A stretch of 64,000 nucleotides of DNA from Akkermansia muciniphila (GCA_945883695.1 CAMCYK010000001.1:40730-104729); one strand, 5' to 3'; shown: positions 20,311 through 29,899, counted from the stretch's first letter. Translations and numbers: made by a program. Notes: generated from the sequence alone by a model not told the origin.

Positions 20311-20404
20311 GGCACGGAAGGGAATTTAGGTTAATAAAGATGAGTTGAAAAGACGGAAATATTAACGAACTTCCCGAAAGATCGCCCGGTGGCGGGCGGC
20401 GGCT

Positions 20405-20818
20405 TCAGCCCTTGAGGATTTCGAAGGCTTCCGCGACGTTCTTCCGGAGTTCGGGATCGGCCCACGCGTTGCGCCCGAGGTGGACCAGCCAGAAGACCAC
20501 GACCAAGGTGATGCCGAGCCAGATCAACCACCAGCTGATGGATTTCCCCTGGGGCGCGATCAGCGGCACATACCAAGCCTCCCGGTCGACCACGCGCGTG
20601 GTGAACATCTGGGAGCCGTCGCGGAGTTGCTCGAGCAGGGCGTTGACCGCGGTGTCGCTGCGCAGGATGAAGCGGTGCTTGTACTTGCGGCCGGGGGACT
20701 CCGGCAATTCCTCCGCGATCACGCCGGCCGGCACGGATTCCGGCAGCCTCAGCGTGTAGACGTGGGTCTCGTAGACGAAGCGTTCGCGCAGCCAGCGGTC
20801 GAGTCGGGTCAGTTGCAT
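20405..20818 (-). CDS. hypothetical membrane protein between GspF and pilin genes
   Basis: This 137-residue protein has a soluble N-terminal part of about 90 residues ('FVYETHVYTLRLPESVPAGV', 'RFILRSDTAVNALLEQLRDG'). One strong transmembrane helix follows (about 97-117, SWWLIWLGITLVVVFWLVHL), then a short C-terminal tail. No family recognised. Its place between gspF and a pilin suggests an inner-membrane assembly role. A 94-base gap separates it from the pilin, so the pilin could have its own promoter. Confidence 0.6.
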   Translation of the reverse strand: MQLTRLDRWLRERFVYETHVYTLRLPESVPAGVIAEELPESPGRKYKHRFILRSDTAVNALLEQLRDGSQMFTTRVVDREAWYVPLIAPQGKSISWWLIWLGITLVVVFWLVHLGRNAWADPELRKNVAEAFEILKG

Positions 20819-20847
20819 GGCGATCGTGGGATGGTCGGTTGTTCGGG

Positions 20848-21993
20848 TCAGATTCCGCTGTTCATCATCTTCGGGCCCATCAGGAAGATCGGCAGGAAGG
20901 TTCCGACGAAGACCGCGGCGATCAGGCCGACCGCGATCAGCAGGACCAGGAAATTCACGGTGGCGGTGAAGGACGCCATGTAGTTTTCGGAATCCTCCTC
21001 ATACATCTGCGAGAGCATCGCGAGCTGGCTGTCGAGCGAGGCGGACTTCTCGCCGATCGAGAGCATGTGGACGACCTGCGAGTCGACCGAGGTGTATTTG
21101 GCGAAAGCGGTGGAAAGCGGGACCCCGGAGTGCTCGTACTTGTCGGAAGCGTCGCGCAACTCCTGATAGAAGGGGGTGCCCTTGACGCTGTTGGCGGCGA
21201 CCCGGATCGATTTCGCGAGATTGATGCCGTTGGCGTGGAGCATCCGCATGGTCGAGAGGAAGGTCATCTGGCGCAGGCTGAGGATCATCATCCGGAGCAG
21301 GCGCCATTTCGACATGCCCAGGCCGAGGATCAGGTTGCGGATCTTGTCCGAGCGCCAGATGGTGATGCCGGCCGCGATGGCACCGCCGACCACGAAGGGC
21401 CACAGGGCCTTGGTGAGGGCGCTCACCTTGAAGGCGATGGCGGTCATCCCGTCCGGGCTCTGGCTGACCTGCTTGAGCATGTCCTGAACCTGGGGAACGA
21501 TGCTGAGCTGGGAGAAGATGAAGGCACCGCTCAGGACCGAGATGATCACGCCGGGCATGACGGTCGCCTTCTTGATCGCCTTGTTGAAGTGGAGTTCGCT
21601 GGAAAACCGCGAGGCGAGGGAAGTGAACGCCTCGTGGAGCTGGCCGGCGTCGCTGCCGGCCTGGACCAGGCCGATCACCATGTCGCTGAAGCGCCCCGTC
21701 CGCTTGAACGCCTCGTGGATGCTGACCCCCGCGTTGATATCCTCGCGGATCTTGGTCAGGGCGTCGGACATGACCTTGTCCTGAAGTCCCTGGCCATAGT
21801 ACTTCAGGGCGTCGGCGGTGTTGATCTGGGCCCGCAGCATCGAGCCGAGACCGCGAAACAACGAGATCAGCTGCTTCTTGGTGAACGGCTTCACCTTGGA
21901 CTGCTTGAGGAAACTGAACGAGCCCTGGGCGACGGCCGGCTTGGCGGGTGTCGCGGCGGGATTCGGTTTGGCGGCGGCGGTGGTGCTAGTCAT
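20848..21993 (-). CDS. gspF: type II secretion / type IV pilus inner-membrane platform protein (GspF/PilC family)
   Basis: This 381-residue polytopic protein has the two tandem GspF domains. The first (residues about 40-165) has 'LFRGLGSMLRAQINTADALK' and 'FKRTGRFSDMVIGLVQAGSD'; the second (about 240-365) has 'FLSTMRMLHANGINLAKSI' and 'MLSIGEKSASLDSQLAMLSQ'. Transmembrane helices follow each, the last near the C-terminus (VLLIAVGLIAAVFVGTFLPI). It couples the cytoplasmic ATPase to pilin assembly. Slightly shorter than the usual 400. The start overlaps the gspE stop by 8 bases. Confidence 0.92.
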   Translation of the reverse strand: MTSTTAAAKPNPAATPAKPAVAQGSFSFLKQSKVKPFTKKQLISLFRGLGSMLRAQINTADALKYYGQGLQDKVMSDALTKIREDINAGVSIHEAFKRTGRFSDMVIGLVQAGSDAGQLHEAFTSLASRFSSELHFNKAIKKATVMPGVIISVLSGAFIFSQLSIVPQVQDMLKQVSQSPDGMTAIAFKVSALTKALWPFVVGGAIAAGITIWRSDKIRNLILGLGMSKWRLLRMMILSLRQMTFLSTMRMLHANGINLAKSIRVAANSVKGTPFYQELRDASDKYEHSGVPLSTAFAKYTSVDSQVVHMLSIGEKSASLDSQLAMLSQMYEEDSENYMASFTATVNFLVLLIAVGLIAAVFVGTFLPIFLMGPKMMNSGI

Positions 21994-23680
21994 CGGTGTA
22001 TGTCATGTCGATGACCTTGGAAACGGCTTCGATGTCGGTCTTCCCTTCCCGCAGCAGGCGCAAGCCGCTGCGGCGGAGGTTCGGGAGCTTCCCTTCTTCC
22101 TGGATCTTGACTTCCAGGTCGTACGGGGAGATCTCGCCTTTTGACAGCATGTCCGAGGTCTTCGGGGTGATGGGGATGATTTCGAGAATCGCGGTCCGGC
22201 CGCTGTAGCCGGAGTTCCGGCATTCGGAGCAGCCGCCGGATTTGGCGGCGAACACCGGGATGGTGGCCCACGATTCGTCGAGATTGAAAGTGCGCCGGTC
22301 GTGTTCGGAGATCCCGTCGCGGGGCTCCTTGCAGTAGGGGCAAAGCAGTTTGACCAGGCGCTGGGCGCAGGCGGCCTTGAGCGTCTGCGCGATCTTCCAG
22401 CGCTCGACGCCGAGCTGCTCGAAGCGCTCGATGATCTGCGAGGCGCGCGGGGTGTGGATGGTGGTGAGGACCTTGTGACCGGTCACCGCCGCTTCGATGG
22501 CCAGTTCCGCCGACTCGATGTCGCGCACCTCGCCCATCAGGATGATGTCCGGGTCGCTTCGCATGAAGGAGGCGATCATCGGCTTGAACTCCTTGGCGCT
22601 TCTCAGGTCGCAATGGGTGATGCCGGGGACCTCGTCTTCCACCGGATTTTCCAGCGTCAGGATGTTGACGTCCGGCCGGTTCAGCTCGCGCAGGATGGCG
22701 TTGAGGGTGGTCGACTTGCCGGAGCCGGTCGGACCGGACATGACGATGATTCCGGCGGGCACCTTCATCACCTTGTTGAGTTCGAACATGGTCTCCTCGT
22801 CGAACGCGAGGGTGCCCTTGCCGAGCGTCACGTTGATGTTGCTCTTGTCGAGCAAACGCATGGTCACGTGATAGCCGCGGTAAGTGCGGTGGCGTTCGTA
22901 GCGGATGTCGATCGGCCGGTGGAAATAGGAGATGGTGAAACGGCCGGAGATGCCGGGCGCGGTGGCGCGGATCTCGGTCGGGAGTTTCATCAGGTTGAGC
23001 AGGAAGGCGTCGAGGCGGTCCTTCAGCTTCATCGGGATCTCGACCTTGTTGCCGATGTCACCGTCCACCCGGTAGGCGTAGTAGAAGGATTCCTTCTCCA
23101 CCTTGAAATGGATGTCCGAAGCACGGGTCTTGACCGCGTCCGCCATCACCGTGGCAACCAGCTGGGCCATCGGTTCGGTGTAGTCGGTGGTGACGTCGAA
23201 GTCGCGGATGCCCTCGTCGTTGTCCTCGACGTCGATGGCTTCCAGTTCGGTGCGGCTGGGGCCGGAGTTGGTCGCGACGGATTCGATCGCGCGGGCGATC
23301 TCCGAGGCGAGGGTGACGATCTTGACGATCTCCAGGTCGGGGAAGCGCGGGGCGAGATATTCGTCGGGGAGCGGACTCCAGGGATTGGCGACGGCCACGA
23401 TCAGCTTGTCGCCGGTGATCGAGAGCGGACTGAAGAGCCCGCGGGTCAGCACGGTGGGATCGCAGTAGGTATGAAGCGAGCCGTCGCAGAATTCGGCGAC
23501 CTTCGGGAAAAACGCAAGCCCGTTGATCTTGGCCACGGCACCCATGAAGCAGTAGCGGGTCACGCGGTTGGCGACCTGGTCGTGCGAAAGCTCGCCATAT
23601 TGCGGGTCGTGGCTGGCCAACGCGCGCATGATCTGCCCGCTGATCAGCTCGTTGAAAGACATGGAGTCGTAGTCGATCAC
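21986..23680 (-). CDS. gspE: assembly ATPase of type IV pilus / type II secretion (GspE/PilB family)
   Basis: This 564-residue cytoplasmic hexameric ATPase powers filament extension. The N-terminal 150 residues resemble a divergent N1/N2 domain. The core has 'ASDIHFKVEKESFYYAYRVD' (N2), Walker A 'GPTGSGKSTTLNAILREL', Asp box 'ILTLENPVEDEVPGI', Walker B 'DIILMGEVRDIESAELAIEA' and His box 'TGHKVLTTIHTPRA'. The C-terminal four-cysteine zinc motif typical of PilB/GspE is present (CPYCKEP and CSECRNSGYSGR). The start overlaps the previous stop by 4 bases. Confidence 0.93.
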   Translation of the reverse strand: MIDYDSMSFNELISGQIMRALASHDPQYGELSHDQVANRVTRYCFMGAVAKINGLAFFPKVAEFCDGSLHTYCDPTVLTRGLFSPLSITGDKLIVAVANPWSPLPDEYLAPRFPDLEIVKIVTLASEIARAIESVATNSGPSRTELEAIDVEDNDEGIRDFDVTTDYTEPMAQLVATVMADAVKTRASDIHFKVEKESFYYAYRVDGDIGNKVEIPMKLKDRLDAFLLNLMKLPTEIRATAPGISGRFTISYFHRPIDIRYERHRTYRGYHVTMRLLDKSNINVTLGKGTLAFDEETMFELNKVMKVPAGIIVMSGPTGSGKSTTLNAILRELNRPDVNILTLENPVEDEVPGITHCDLRSAKEFKPMIASFMRSDPDIILMGEVRDIESAELAIEAAVTGHKVLTTIHTPRASQIIERFEQLGVERWKIAQTLKAACAQRLVKLLCPYCKEPRDGISEHDRRTFNLDESWATIPVFAAKSGGCSECRNSGYSGRTAILEIIPITPKTSDMLSKGEISPYDLEVKIQEEGKLPNLRRSGLRLLREGKTDIEAVSKVIDMTYTDD

Positions 23681-24252
23681 AGTCCGAAGTGTTTGCGGGT
23701 GAGGAAACTCCAGCTCTCGTAGTCCATCCGGACCGCGGTGACGAAGGGCTTGATCCCGAAGCGGCGGTCCACGGTGAGGAGGATCTCCTCGGCCATGATC
23801 CGGGCGGCGACGGGGTTGAGGGCACCGGTTCCGATCGCGTCGGTATCCTCGGCATAGAGCACCGGGGCGAGCAGCGAACGGGCGGTCTTGTGCAGTTGGT
23901 CGAAGGACTCGTAGAAGGCGGACGGGGCGATGAGCTTGCCGGCGAAGGGGACCATCGGGGGCGACGGATGGATGACCATCGACACCGCGTGGGTGATGCG
24001 GGCCACCTCGATTCCCATGTGTTCCTCTTCCGCCCCCTGGACCCGTGCGAGGATCTCGAGGAGATCCATCGGTGACCCTTCGGCCACCGAGCGCTCGAAG
24101 ACGACCCGGCTGCGGGCGATCTCGGTTTCGGTGGCGATCCCGGTGGCCTGGATCGCCTGCACCGTCTGCTCCATGCAGTCGCGGAGCAGGCGTAGGGTGT
24201 CACCGGGTTTGCGCACCGAAGGGTCGTGAAGGGAGTGGATGGGGGATGACAT
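23677..24252 (-). CDS. hypothetical cytoplasmic protein upstream of gspE
   Basis: This 191-residue protein has no signal peptide or membrane helix. It is mostly helical, with 'DTLRLLRDCMEQTVQAIQAT', 'VARITHAVSMVIHPSPPMVP' and 'NPVAARIMAEEILLTVDRRF'. I recognise no family. It is translationally coupled to gspE (4-base overlap), so an ATPase regulator or cytoplasmic partner is a reasonable guess and no more. Confidence 0.6.
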   Translation of the reverse strand: MSSPIHSLHDPSVRKPGDTLRLLRDCMEQTVQAIQATGIATETEIARSRVVFERSVAEGSPMDLLEILARVQGAEEEHMGIEVARITHAVSMVIHPSPPMVPFAGKLIAPSAFYESFDQLHKTARSLLAPVLYAEDTDAIGTGALNPVAARIMAEEILLTVDRRFGIKPFVTAVRMDYESWSFLTRKHFGL

Positions 24253-24306
24253 GGGAATCGGAGGGTGGGGAGGAAAGTGGACGGGGAACCGATCCCCGCC
24301 CTTATT

Positions 24307-26139
24307 TCACTTCCGTGCCTTGCTGCGGCGCTCCTTCTGGGGAGCGGGAGTGTAGGGCGCGGGGACCGAGGAATTGGCCCGGTTCATCTCGGCCTGGGTC
24401 GGGTAATACGGCGCTTCCTTGACCTGCAGTCCACGGACACCGCGGCGCAGGTTCGGGTCGTGGGCCGGGCCGGGATTGCAGGTGGGATCGATCCAGTCGT
24501 GGTCCTGGGTCAGCGAGGCATTGCGGTGGATCCGGCTGGACTGGTTGCCGGTGGCCGAGGTGCTGGCCGGGTCGTAGGAGGTCGGGGTGACGATGAAGAC
24601 CAGGCTGGCGTTCTCCTTCACGGTGTCCTTGCTCTTGAAGAAGAAATTGAAGATCGGGATGTCGCCGAGCAGCGGGACCTTGGTGCGGTCCTTGTTCTCG
24701 ATCTCGCCGTAGAAGCCGCCGACCACCAGCGAGTGGCCGTCGGGGACGCGGGCGAGGGACTCGATCATCGACTCGGTGACCCGGGGATAGAGGTTGCCGG
24801 ATTGTCCCTTGATTTGCTCGACGATCTGGGCGGACCGGGGGCGCAAGCGCATACGGATGGTGCCGTCGGGAAGCAGGGTGGGGGTGACCACCACCGAGAT
24901 GCCGATCTCGCGGTGCTTCTCGGGTTCTTCGGCGATCGTCTTGTCGCTGGCGTCGATCTTGTAGCGGACTTCCTCCGTGATGTTGGTGGAATCGTTCGAC
25001 TGGTTGATCGTGGTGGTGATGATCGGAACGCGGTCGATGATCGAGATCGCGCCCTGTTCGTTGTCCTCGGTGATGAGGGTCGGGTTGGACACCTGGGTGG
25101 CGAAGTTGCCTTCGGCGAGCGCCCGCAGCACGCCGCTCAGCTGCATCGGGGAGAGCACCACGTTGCTGGCGGCGGCGGTTTCCGAGGTGACGAGGCCCGA
25201 GCCGGACGATCCGCCGACGGATTCGAAGATGGAGTCGATCCCGAACACGCTGTTGAGGCTGCGGGCGATGCTGAGCGAGGTGCCGGTCTCGCCGAGCGAG
25301 CCCGACCAGTTGATGCCGGTGCGTTCGGCCGCGCTGCTGTTGACCCGGAGGATCTTGGTTTCCACGACGATCTGGCCTTTGGCCTGGTCGATGCTGTGGA
25401 GGAAATTGCGGGCCTGCTCGATCCGGTGGGCGGTGTCGATGATCACGACGGTGTTGGTCTTCGGCTCGAAGTTCACCATGCCGGTTCCCGGGGTGAGCAT
25501 CGGCTGGATCAGGGCCTTGATGTTCTCCATGTCGGCGGAGCGCAGGTATTTCAACTGGTAGTTGAACTCCGCGTTCGGGAGCTGGCTGAGCTGGGCCTGG
25601 CTGAGGGCGTAGATGGTGTTGCCCTTGGTGTAGAGGGTCAGCCCGTACATGAAGGCCAATTCTTCCATCTGCTGCAGCGGGTCGCCATCGTTGAGGTGGC
25701 CGGTGACCCGGAAGTCGGGCGTTACCAGCTTGGCGTTATGGAAGTACTGGCGGCCCGCCTGCTTGGAGAGGAATTGGAAGATGTCGTTGATCGGAGCGTC
25801 CTTGATCAGGTAGCCCTCATCGGACTCCTGGATCTCCTGGTTGACGGCGGCGGCAGGGTCGGTGGCGGGAGCTCCCGCGGGATTGAGATCGGTCGGCGGT
25901 GCGACCGGCTCCACCGGCGGGGCGTCGGGCTGGGCCGGTGGCGGAGGCGTATCGGGAAGATTCGGCAGGTCGGCGGCGGGAGCCGGCGGCGCCTCGGGCG
26001 CGGAAGCCGGCGGCGGAAGGTCCGCAATCGGGATGGCGGCGGCTTCGACGGGACTGATATCAAGGGCGGTGTCTTCTTGAGCGAAGGCGTTCGTCAGTGG
26101 CAGGGCCAGCAGCGTGGCGACGGCGATTGCAGGCTTCAT
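24307..26139 (-). CDS. secretin, outer-membrane channel (GspD/PilQ family)
   Basis: This 610-residue exported protein has a signal peptide (MKPAIAVATLLALPLTNAFA) and a long Pro/Ala linker (residues 25-100). An N0-like domain follows ('APINDIFQFLSKQAGRQYFH', 'LAFMYGLTLYTKGNTIYALS'), then an N1-type ring domain ('LKYLRSADMENIKALIQPML') and the secretin beta-barrel core ('VETKILRVNSSAAERTGINW'). The core ends in the hallmark 'VPLLGDIPIFNFFFKSK' and 'ASLVFIVTPTSYDP'. It forms the gated outer-membrane pore for the filament. The Pro-rich spacer before N0 is unusually long. Confidence 0.92.
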   Translation of the reverse strand: MKPAIAVATLLALPLTNAFAQEDTALDISPVEAAAIPIADLPPPASAPEAPPAPAADLPNLPDTPPPPAQPDAPPVEPVAPPTDLNPAGAPATDPAAAVNQEIQESDEGYLIKDAPINDIFQFLSKQAGRQYFHNAKLVTPDFRVTGHLNDGDPLQQMEELAFMYGLTLYTKGNTIYALSQAQLSQLPNAEFNYQLKYLRSADMENIKALIQPMLTPGTGMVNFEPKTNTVVIIDTAHRIEQARNFLHSIDQAKGQIVVETKILRVNSSAAERTGINWSGSLGETGTSLSIARSLNSVFGIDSIFESVGGSSGSGLVTSETAAASNVVLSPMQLSGVLRALAEGNFATQVSNPTLITEDNEQGAISIIDRVPIITTTINQSNDSTNITEEVRYKIDASDKTIAEEPEKHREIGISVVVTPTLLPDGTIRMRLRPRSAQIVEQIKGQSGNLYPRVTESMIESLARVPDGHSLVVGGFYGEIENKDRTKVPLLGDIPIFNFFFKSKDTVKENASLVFIVTPTSYDPASTSATGNQSSRIHRNASLTQDHDWIDPTCNPGPAHDPNLRRGVRGLQVKEAPYYPTQAEMNRANSSVPAPYTPAPQKERRSKARK

Positions 26140-26190
26140 GGCGGATATTGGGCAGGTGTTTTGGGACAGTTGAGAGAGTGTTCGGACACC

Positions 26191-26889
26191 TCAGGGATTT
26201 CCTGAAACGGGAGTGACCGGTTGGATCTGGAGAGGAGCGTCGCCACCGCCCGGCTGGACGCCGGGGGCGGAGAGGGTGCCGACCCCGCGGGTCATCCCGG
26301 GGGGGCGGAGATCCAGCCTCCGGCTCGCCGTTTCGCCGGTTTCGACATTGCGGAAATCAATGCGGGAGGAACTCACTGCCATCACCTGGACCTTCACGAT
26401 CTTACCGCTCGGCAGTTGGATCGGGAAAATGTCCTTCACGGTGAAGGTGCGGTCGGCGCTCAGGAACTGCTGGCTTTTGACCATGTTCACCGTGATCGCC
26501 GCGATGATGTCGGCGAAGGGCGTGGGAGGCTCCAGTTTGGTTCGCTGGGTCGGCGAAGGGTTGGCCATTCGTTCCGGCTCGGGTGCCTTGTAATCAGGGT
26601 CCTGGTAGCGGCCGAAGGGATCGGTCGCCCGCTGGCGGATGCTCAGGCGGGTCGTCAGTTCGTTGACGTAAGGCCCGATCTCGTCCCCGGCGTAGCGGGA
26701 GGGTTCGAGGTTGGCGCTGGCCGGCAGGGGTTCAGGCCGGGCGGCGGGTTTGGCCGGTGCCGGTTCGACGGGTGCCAGCCCGGACGTGTCGAAGCCCTCC
26801 GCCGACTGGGCCGGGGAAGGCATGGTGCCGAGGATCAGCAGGGCCGCGATGACGTGCGGCAAAGGGGATGAAGAGGGGTGCGGTTTCAT
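26191..26889 (-). CDS. exported pilus-assembly accessory protein (PilP/GspC-like position)
   Basis: This 232-residue protein has a signal peptide (residues 1-30, …HVIAALLILGTMPSPAQSA) and a Pro-rich linker. Residues 90-190 are conserved-looking, with 'RTKLEPPTPFADIIAAITVN' and 'VKDIFPIQLPSGKIVKVQVM'. The tail is Pro/Gly-rich. Its position between the PilO-like gene and the secretin is that of pilP in pilMNOPQ operons, and the size and make-up fit, but no PilP signature is seen. The start overlaps the PilO-like stop by 4 bases. Confidence 0.7.
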   Translation of the reverse strand: MKPHPSSSPLPHVIAALLILGTMPSPAQSAEGFDTSGLAPVEPAPAKPAARPEPLPASANLEPSRYAGDEIGPYVNELTTRLSIRQRATDPFGRYQDPDYKAPEPERMANPSPTQRTKLEPPTPFADIIAAITVNMVKSQQFLSADRTFTVKDIFPIQLPSGKIVKVQVMAVSSSRIDFRNVETGETASRRLDLRPPGMTRGVGTLSAPGVQPGGGDAPLQIQPVTPVSGNP

Positions 26890-27419
26890 TTTTCCCAAGC
26901 GGTGTAGGTGACCTGGAAGTTCAGGGTGGAGGTCGACGAGGAGCTGGGCTCGATCTTCAGATCTTGCAGCTGGAGCTGCGGCATCCGGGTTTCCAGCTCG
27001 ACAAAGGCCCGCTGCATCGAGCGGAAAGTCCCGCGGAAGGCGAGTTTGACCTGGGAGGACTTCTGGGTCGAGGCGGAGGCGAAGCCGGTGCTGCCGGACG
27101 GGTATTCGACGGCGGTCTGCTGGAATTCCCTGGCCGGGAGCAGGTCGCCGATCTCCTTCAGGTGCGAGGTGATCGAGTTGGCGGTTTCCTTTTCCAGCTG
27201 GGTGTTCCAGCGATCGACGTGAGGCCGCTTCTTGCTGACCTGGGCTTCGAGGGTCAGGGCCCCGATACGGTTGTTTTCGGCCGACTTGAAGAGCGCTTGC
27301 TTCTGTTGGAAGGACGCCGCGGCCTTGGATTTGAGGGCGAAACCTCCGCCGACGATGGCGGCGCAGACCGCGAAGGGCAGCACGAAGCCGAACAGGACGA
27401 TGGATTGACGGTAAAACAT
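26886..27419 (-). CDS. PilO/GspM-like inner-membrane alignment protein
   Basis: This 177-residue bitopic protein has one N-terminal membrane helix (residues 5-28, QSIVLFGFVLPFAVCAAIVG) and a coiled-coil-prone stretch to about residue 75. A ferredoxin-like periplasmic domain follows ('VKLAFRGTFRSMQRAFVELE', 'PQLQLQDLKIEPSSSSTSTL'), which is the fold and layout of PilO and GspM. It would bridge the inner-membrane platform and the secretin. Its order after the GspL/PilMN-like gene and before the PilP-like gene matches pilMNOPQ. Confidence 0.78.
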   Translation of the reverse strand: MFYRQSIVLFGFVLPFAVCAAIVGGGFALKSKAAASFQQKQALFKSAENNRIGALTLEAQVSKKRPHVDRWNTQLEKETANSITSHLKEIGDLLPAREFQQTAVEYPSGSTGFASASTQKSSQVKLAFRGTFRSMQRAFVELETRMPQLQLQDLKIEPSSSSTSTLNFQVTYTAWEK

Positions 27420-27461
27420 GGTTGGCGGGGAGTGTGGGTGTGAAGGAACCCGTGGCCGGGA

Positions 27462-29249
27462 TCAGGGAGCCTTGGCGGAGAGCAGCGCCATCAGATCGGC
27501 GGAAGCGAAGCGCTGCTGGATCGTCAGGTCGAACGAGAAGGGATAGCTCGACTCGTCGCGCTGCGACATGTCGTCGACCGGGCCGGGACGGAAGCTGCCG
27601 TTCTCCAGAGTGCGTACGTTGACCACCAGGCTGCGGTTGGGCAGGTCGGTGCGGAACGAGGTGTTGCCGGTGAGAGTGGCGATCCCGGTGAAGATTGATG
27701 ACATGCCATCCCGGGTGTTGAGAATCGCCAGCCGTTCGAGCGCTTCCTCGCGGGCCAGGCCGGTGATTTTCCACTCGCGGACAAAGCCGACCCGGGCCTG
27801 GCCGGGGGCGCTGTCGGTGCGGATCGTGTGGTTGAAGGACTTGACCAAAAAGCCGCTCTTGTCGGGGAACAGGCCTCCGAGCAATTCCATCGAGGCCCAC
27901 GCCTTCGAGCGGTCTTCGAGCAGATTGTCCCAGTGGTCGATGCGCGCCCGCCCGGTGGAGAGATGGGCGATCCGTTGCTGCTGCGATTGCGCGGTTTTCG
28001 CGTCAAAGGCCCACTCCGGTTTGCGGATCATGTCGATCAGTTGGAGCCCGGTCCAGGAGAGAGCCAGCAAAGCGACGGCGGCGAATCCAAGCCGGGCATA
28101 GCGGGCGGAGCGCAGCAGCTTCATCTCGCCCCGCGACGGATAGACCTCGAAGGCGTCCTTGGCGACCGGCAGGAAATCCTGGGTGGCCCAGCCGTCGCCC
28201 CGCAGGACAGTGAAGGTGTGTGAAGATCCCAGCGGCGACTCGCTGGCGGTGGCCAGCGCCGTGGCGATCATCGGTTCCGGGCAACCGCTGCCGGTCGAGC
28301 CGGCGTGGTAGGGTGTTCCCGACCAGTCGATCTCGTGGATCGAGGCGGCGGGGAACACCAGTTGCAGGTCGGCCGCGAGCTGGGGGTCGGCCTGCTCGCC
28401 GATGGTGAACAGGAAGACCTCGGGCTCGGAGAGTTCCAGCGCCGCGGCGGTGGTGGACGCGGCGTGGCGGAGATTGGTGGGCCGCCGTTGGCCGCGGTGC
28501 TGCAAGGTGCGCAGCAGGCGAAGGTCGCCGTGCTCGTTGAAAAAGGCCAACAAGGTGAAGCGCGGATAGGGCAGCACCGCGATCAGCGGGCGGATCAATT
28601 CGCCGGTCTTGAGGTCGGGCAGCGCCAGCAGGCAAACCAGCGGCGCGCTGACCGCCCGGGTGATCAAGGGGAAGTTCTTCTCCTCGCCGAACTTCCTCAC
28701 TTCATCCAGGAAGCCGGACCACTGGCGGCTGATGCAGACGGTGGTGGCGATCGCCTCGCTGCCGGACGCCGGGTAGGGAACCAGCCGCCAGCTGGACTCG
28801 CTGGCGGAGACGGAAGAGTCGTCGAGAATCGACTTCGGATCGTTCTCGATGGTTCCCCGCAGTTCGGCCAGGGCGCCCGGGTTATCGAGTTCGGGCTTGA
28901 GCTCGGAGGTCGCGAACTCGTCGGCGATATGGAGAATCACGCCGGCGGCATCGGCACCGGCCTTCTGGGCGAACCCGATCAGCTCCGCGGCAAAGGCCGG
29001 CACGAGCGTGAGATCGGTGGCCAGCGCGTCGTCGAGGACGGGGCCTGCGCTCCACTGGCCGGACCGGCGGTCGAAGACGAAAGAATCGAGGCGGTTGCCG
29101 TCGACACGGAGATGGAGCTGGAGATCCAGCTCGAGAGCGCTGCGGTACCAGGCGGGATTGGTGGCGCGGCTGGTGCCGCGCAGGACGTTACCGGCCTGGC
29201 GCAAGCGCTGGAGGGGATTGAGACCCGCGGGATGTTGGTAAGCGACCAA
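27462..29249 (-). CDS. GspL-like / PilM-PilN-like assembly protein
   Basis: This 595-residue protein has a cytoplasmic part of about 375 residues with weak actin-like (PilM/GspL) character ('PLITRAVSAPLVCLLALPDL', 'AALELSEPEVFLFTIGEQAD'). One transmembrane helix is near 385-402 (LGFAAVALLALSWTGLQLI). A periplasmic domain of about 190 residues follows, with a helix and then PilN-like strands ('FVREWKITGLAREEALERLA', 'SSYPFSFDLTIQQRFASADL'). This is the layout of GspL, which combines what PilM and PilN do separately. It is about 200 residues longer than typical GspL. Confidence 0.75.
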   Translation of the reverse strand: MVAYQHPAGLNPLQRLRQAGNVLRGTSRATNPAWYRSALELDLQLHLRVDGNRLDSFVFDRRSGQWSAGPVLDDALATDLTLVPAFAAELIGFAQKAGADAAGVILHIADEFATSELKPELDNPGALAELRGTIENDPKSILDDSSVSASESSWRLVPYPASGSEAIATTVCISRQWSGFLDEVRKFGEEKNFPLITRAVSAPLVCLLALPDLKTGELIRPLIAVLPYPRFTLLAFFNEHGDLRLLRTLQHRGQRRPTNLRHAASTTAAALELSEPEVFLFTIGEQADPQLAADLQLVFPAASIHEIDWSGTPYHAGSTGSGCPEPMIATALATASESPLGSSHTFTVLRGDGWATQDFLPVAKDAFEVYPSRGEMKLLRSARYARLGFAAVALLALSWTGLQLIDMIRKPEWAFDAKTAQSQQQRIAHLSTGRARIDHWDNLLEDRSKAWASMELLGGLFPDKSGFLVKSFNHTIRTDSAPGQARVGFVREWKITGLAREEALERLAILNTRDGMSSIFTGIATLTGNTSFRTDLPNRSLVVNVRTLENGSFRPGPVDDMSQRDESSYPFSFDLTIQQRFASADLMALLSAKAP

Positions 29250-29320
29250 GGGATGAAGGGTGTGAGGGTGCGGTCATCGGCGGGGGGAGAAAAAGGGGGG
29301 AAGAGAGAGGAGGGAGGCCT

Positions 29321-29342
29321 CCCGCCCGTGGGAGCGGGCGGG
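29321..29342 (-). terminator. GC-rich hairpin between pilin and GspL-like genes
   Basis: An 8-bp perfect stem (29321-29328 with 29335-29342) with a 6-base loop lies 54 bases past the pilin stop. On the minus strand it is followed by a pyrimidine-rich tract but not a pure U-run. It could be a partial terminator or an mRNA-protecting hairpin that lets the pilin be made in excess over the assembly proteins, as is common in pilus operons. Confidence 0.4.
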
Positions 29343-29396
29343 AGACCGGGGCTGGTTCCGGAGGTCGACCTTGCGGGACGCTCCGGAAAAAGCGGA

Positions 29397-29813
29397 TTAC
29401 CAGTCGTCGGTGGTGCCGGCGGTCGGCGCGTACTCGCCGTCGTCAGCGGTCACGTAAAGGTCACCAACATCTGGCACCAACACGCCCGCGCCGGTTCCGT
29501 AGATGTATTGAACGGCGCTACCGGCAGGATGTGGGTTGCCAACGGGGTTGTTCTCGATGAACTTGCCAGAGCCGAAGATATCGCCGATTGCAATAGTGTC
29601 ACCGGGATTGAGGCCGCTCATGTTAGCATGCGAGCGCACGGCCTGCTGGCAGTTGCGGATCGTCAGGATCGAGGCGGCACGGTCGGAACCCTTCTTCCAG
29701 GCGCGGGCACCGATGAAGAGGATCGAGATGAGGGAGAGCAAAACGAGGATGACCACCGTCAGTTCGAGGAGGGTCATGCCGCTTGCGCGCTTGGTGTTAC
29801 GTGTCAGTTTCAT
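29397..29813 (-). CDS. type IV pilin / pseudopilin (GspG-like)
   Basis: This 138-residue prepilin has a basic leader (MKLTRNTKRASG), then 'MTLLELTVVILVLLSLISIL' with the conserved Glu at +5 and a long hydrophobic helix. The globular part is GspG-like in size, with 'QQAVRSHANMSGLNPGDT' and a glycine-rich C-terminus. There is no Cys pair. The conserved order after the PilT-like gene makes it a probable major subunit. A T/G-rich leader of about 85 bases (29814-29899) precedes it. Confidence 0.88.
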   Translation of the reverse strand: MKLTRNTKRASGMTLLELTVVILVLLSLISILFIGARAWKKGSDRAASILTIRNCQQAVRSHANMSGLNPGDTIAIGDIFGSGKFIENNPVGNPHPAGSAVQYIYGTGAGVLVPDVGDLYVTADDGEYAPTAGTTDDW

Positions 29814-29899
29814 GTCTGGTGTGTTGTCTGTGGGTGTGTACTTGTGTGTTTGTTGTCGGCGGGAGAACGGTGGGCCGTTCTCGAAAGGGGTGGGAAAGG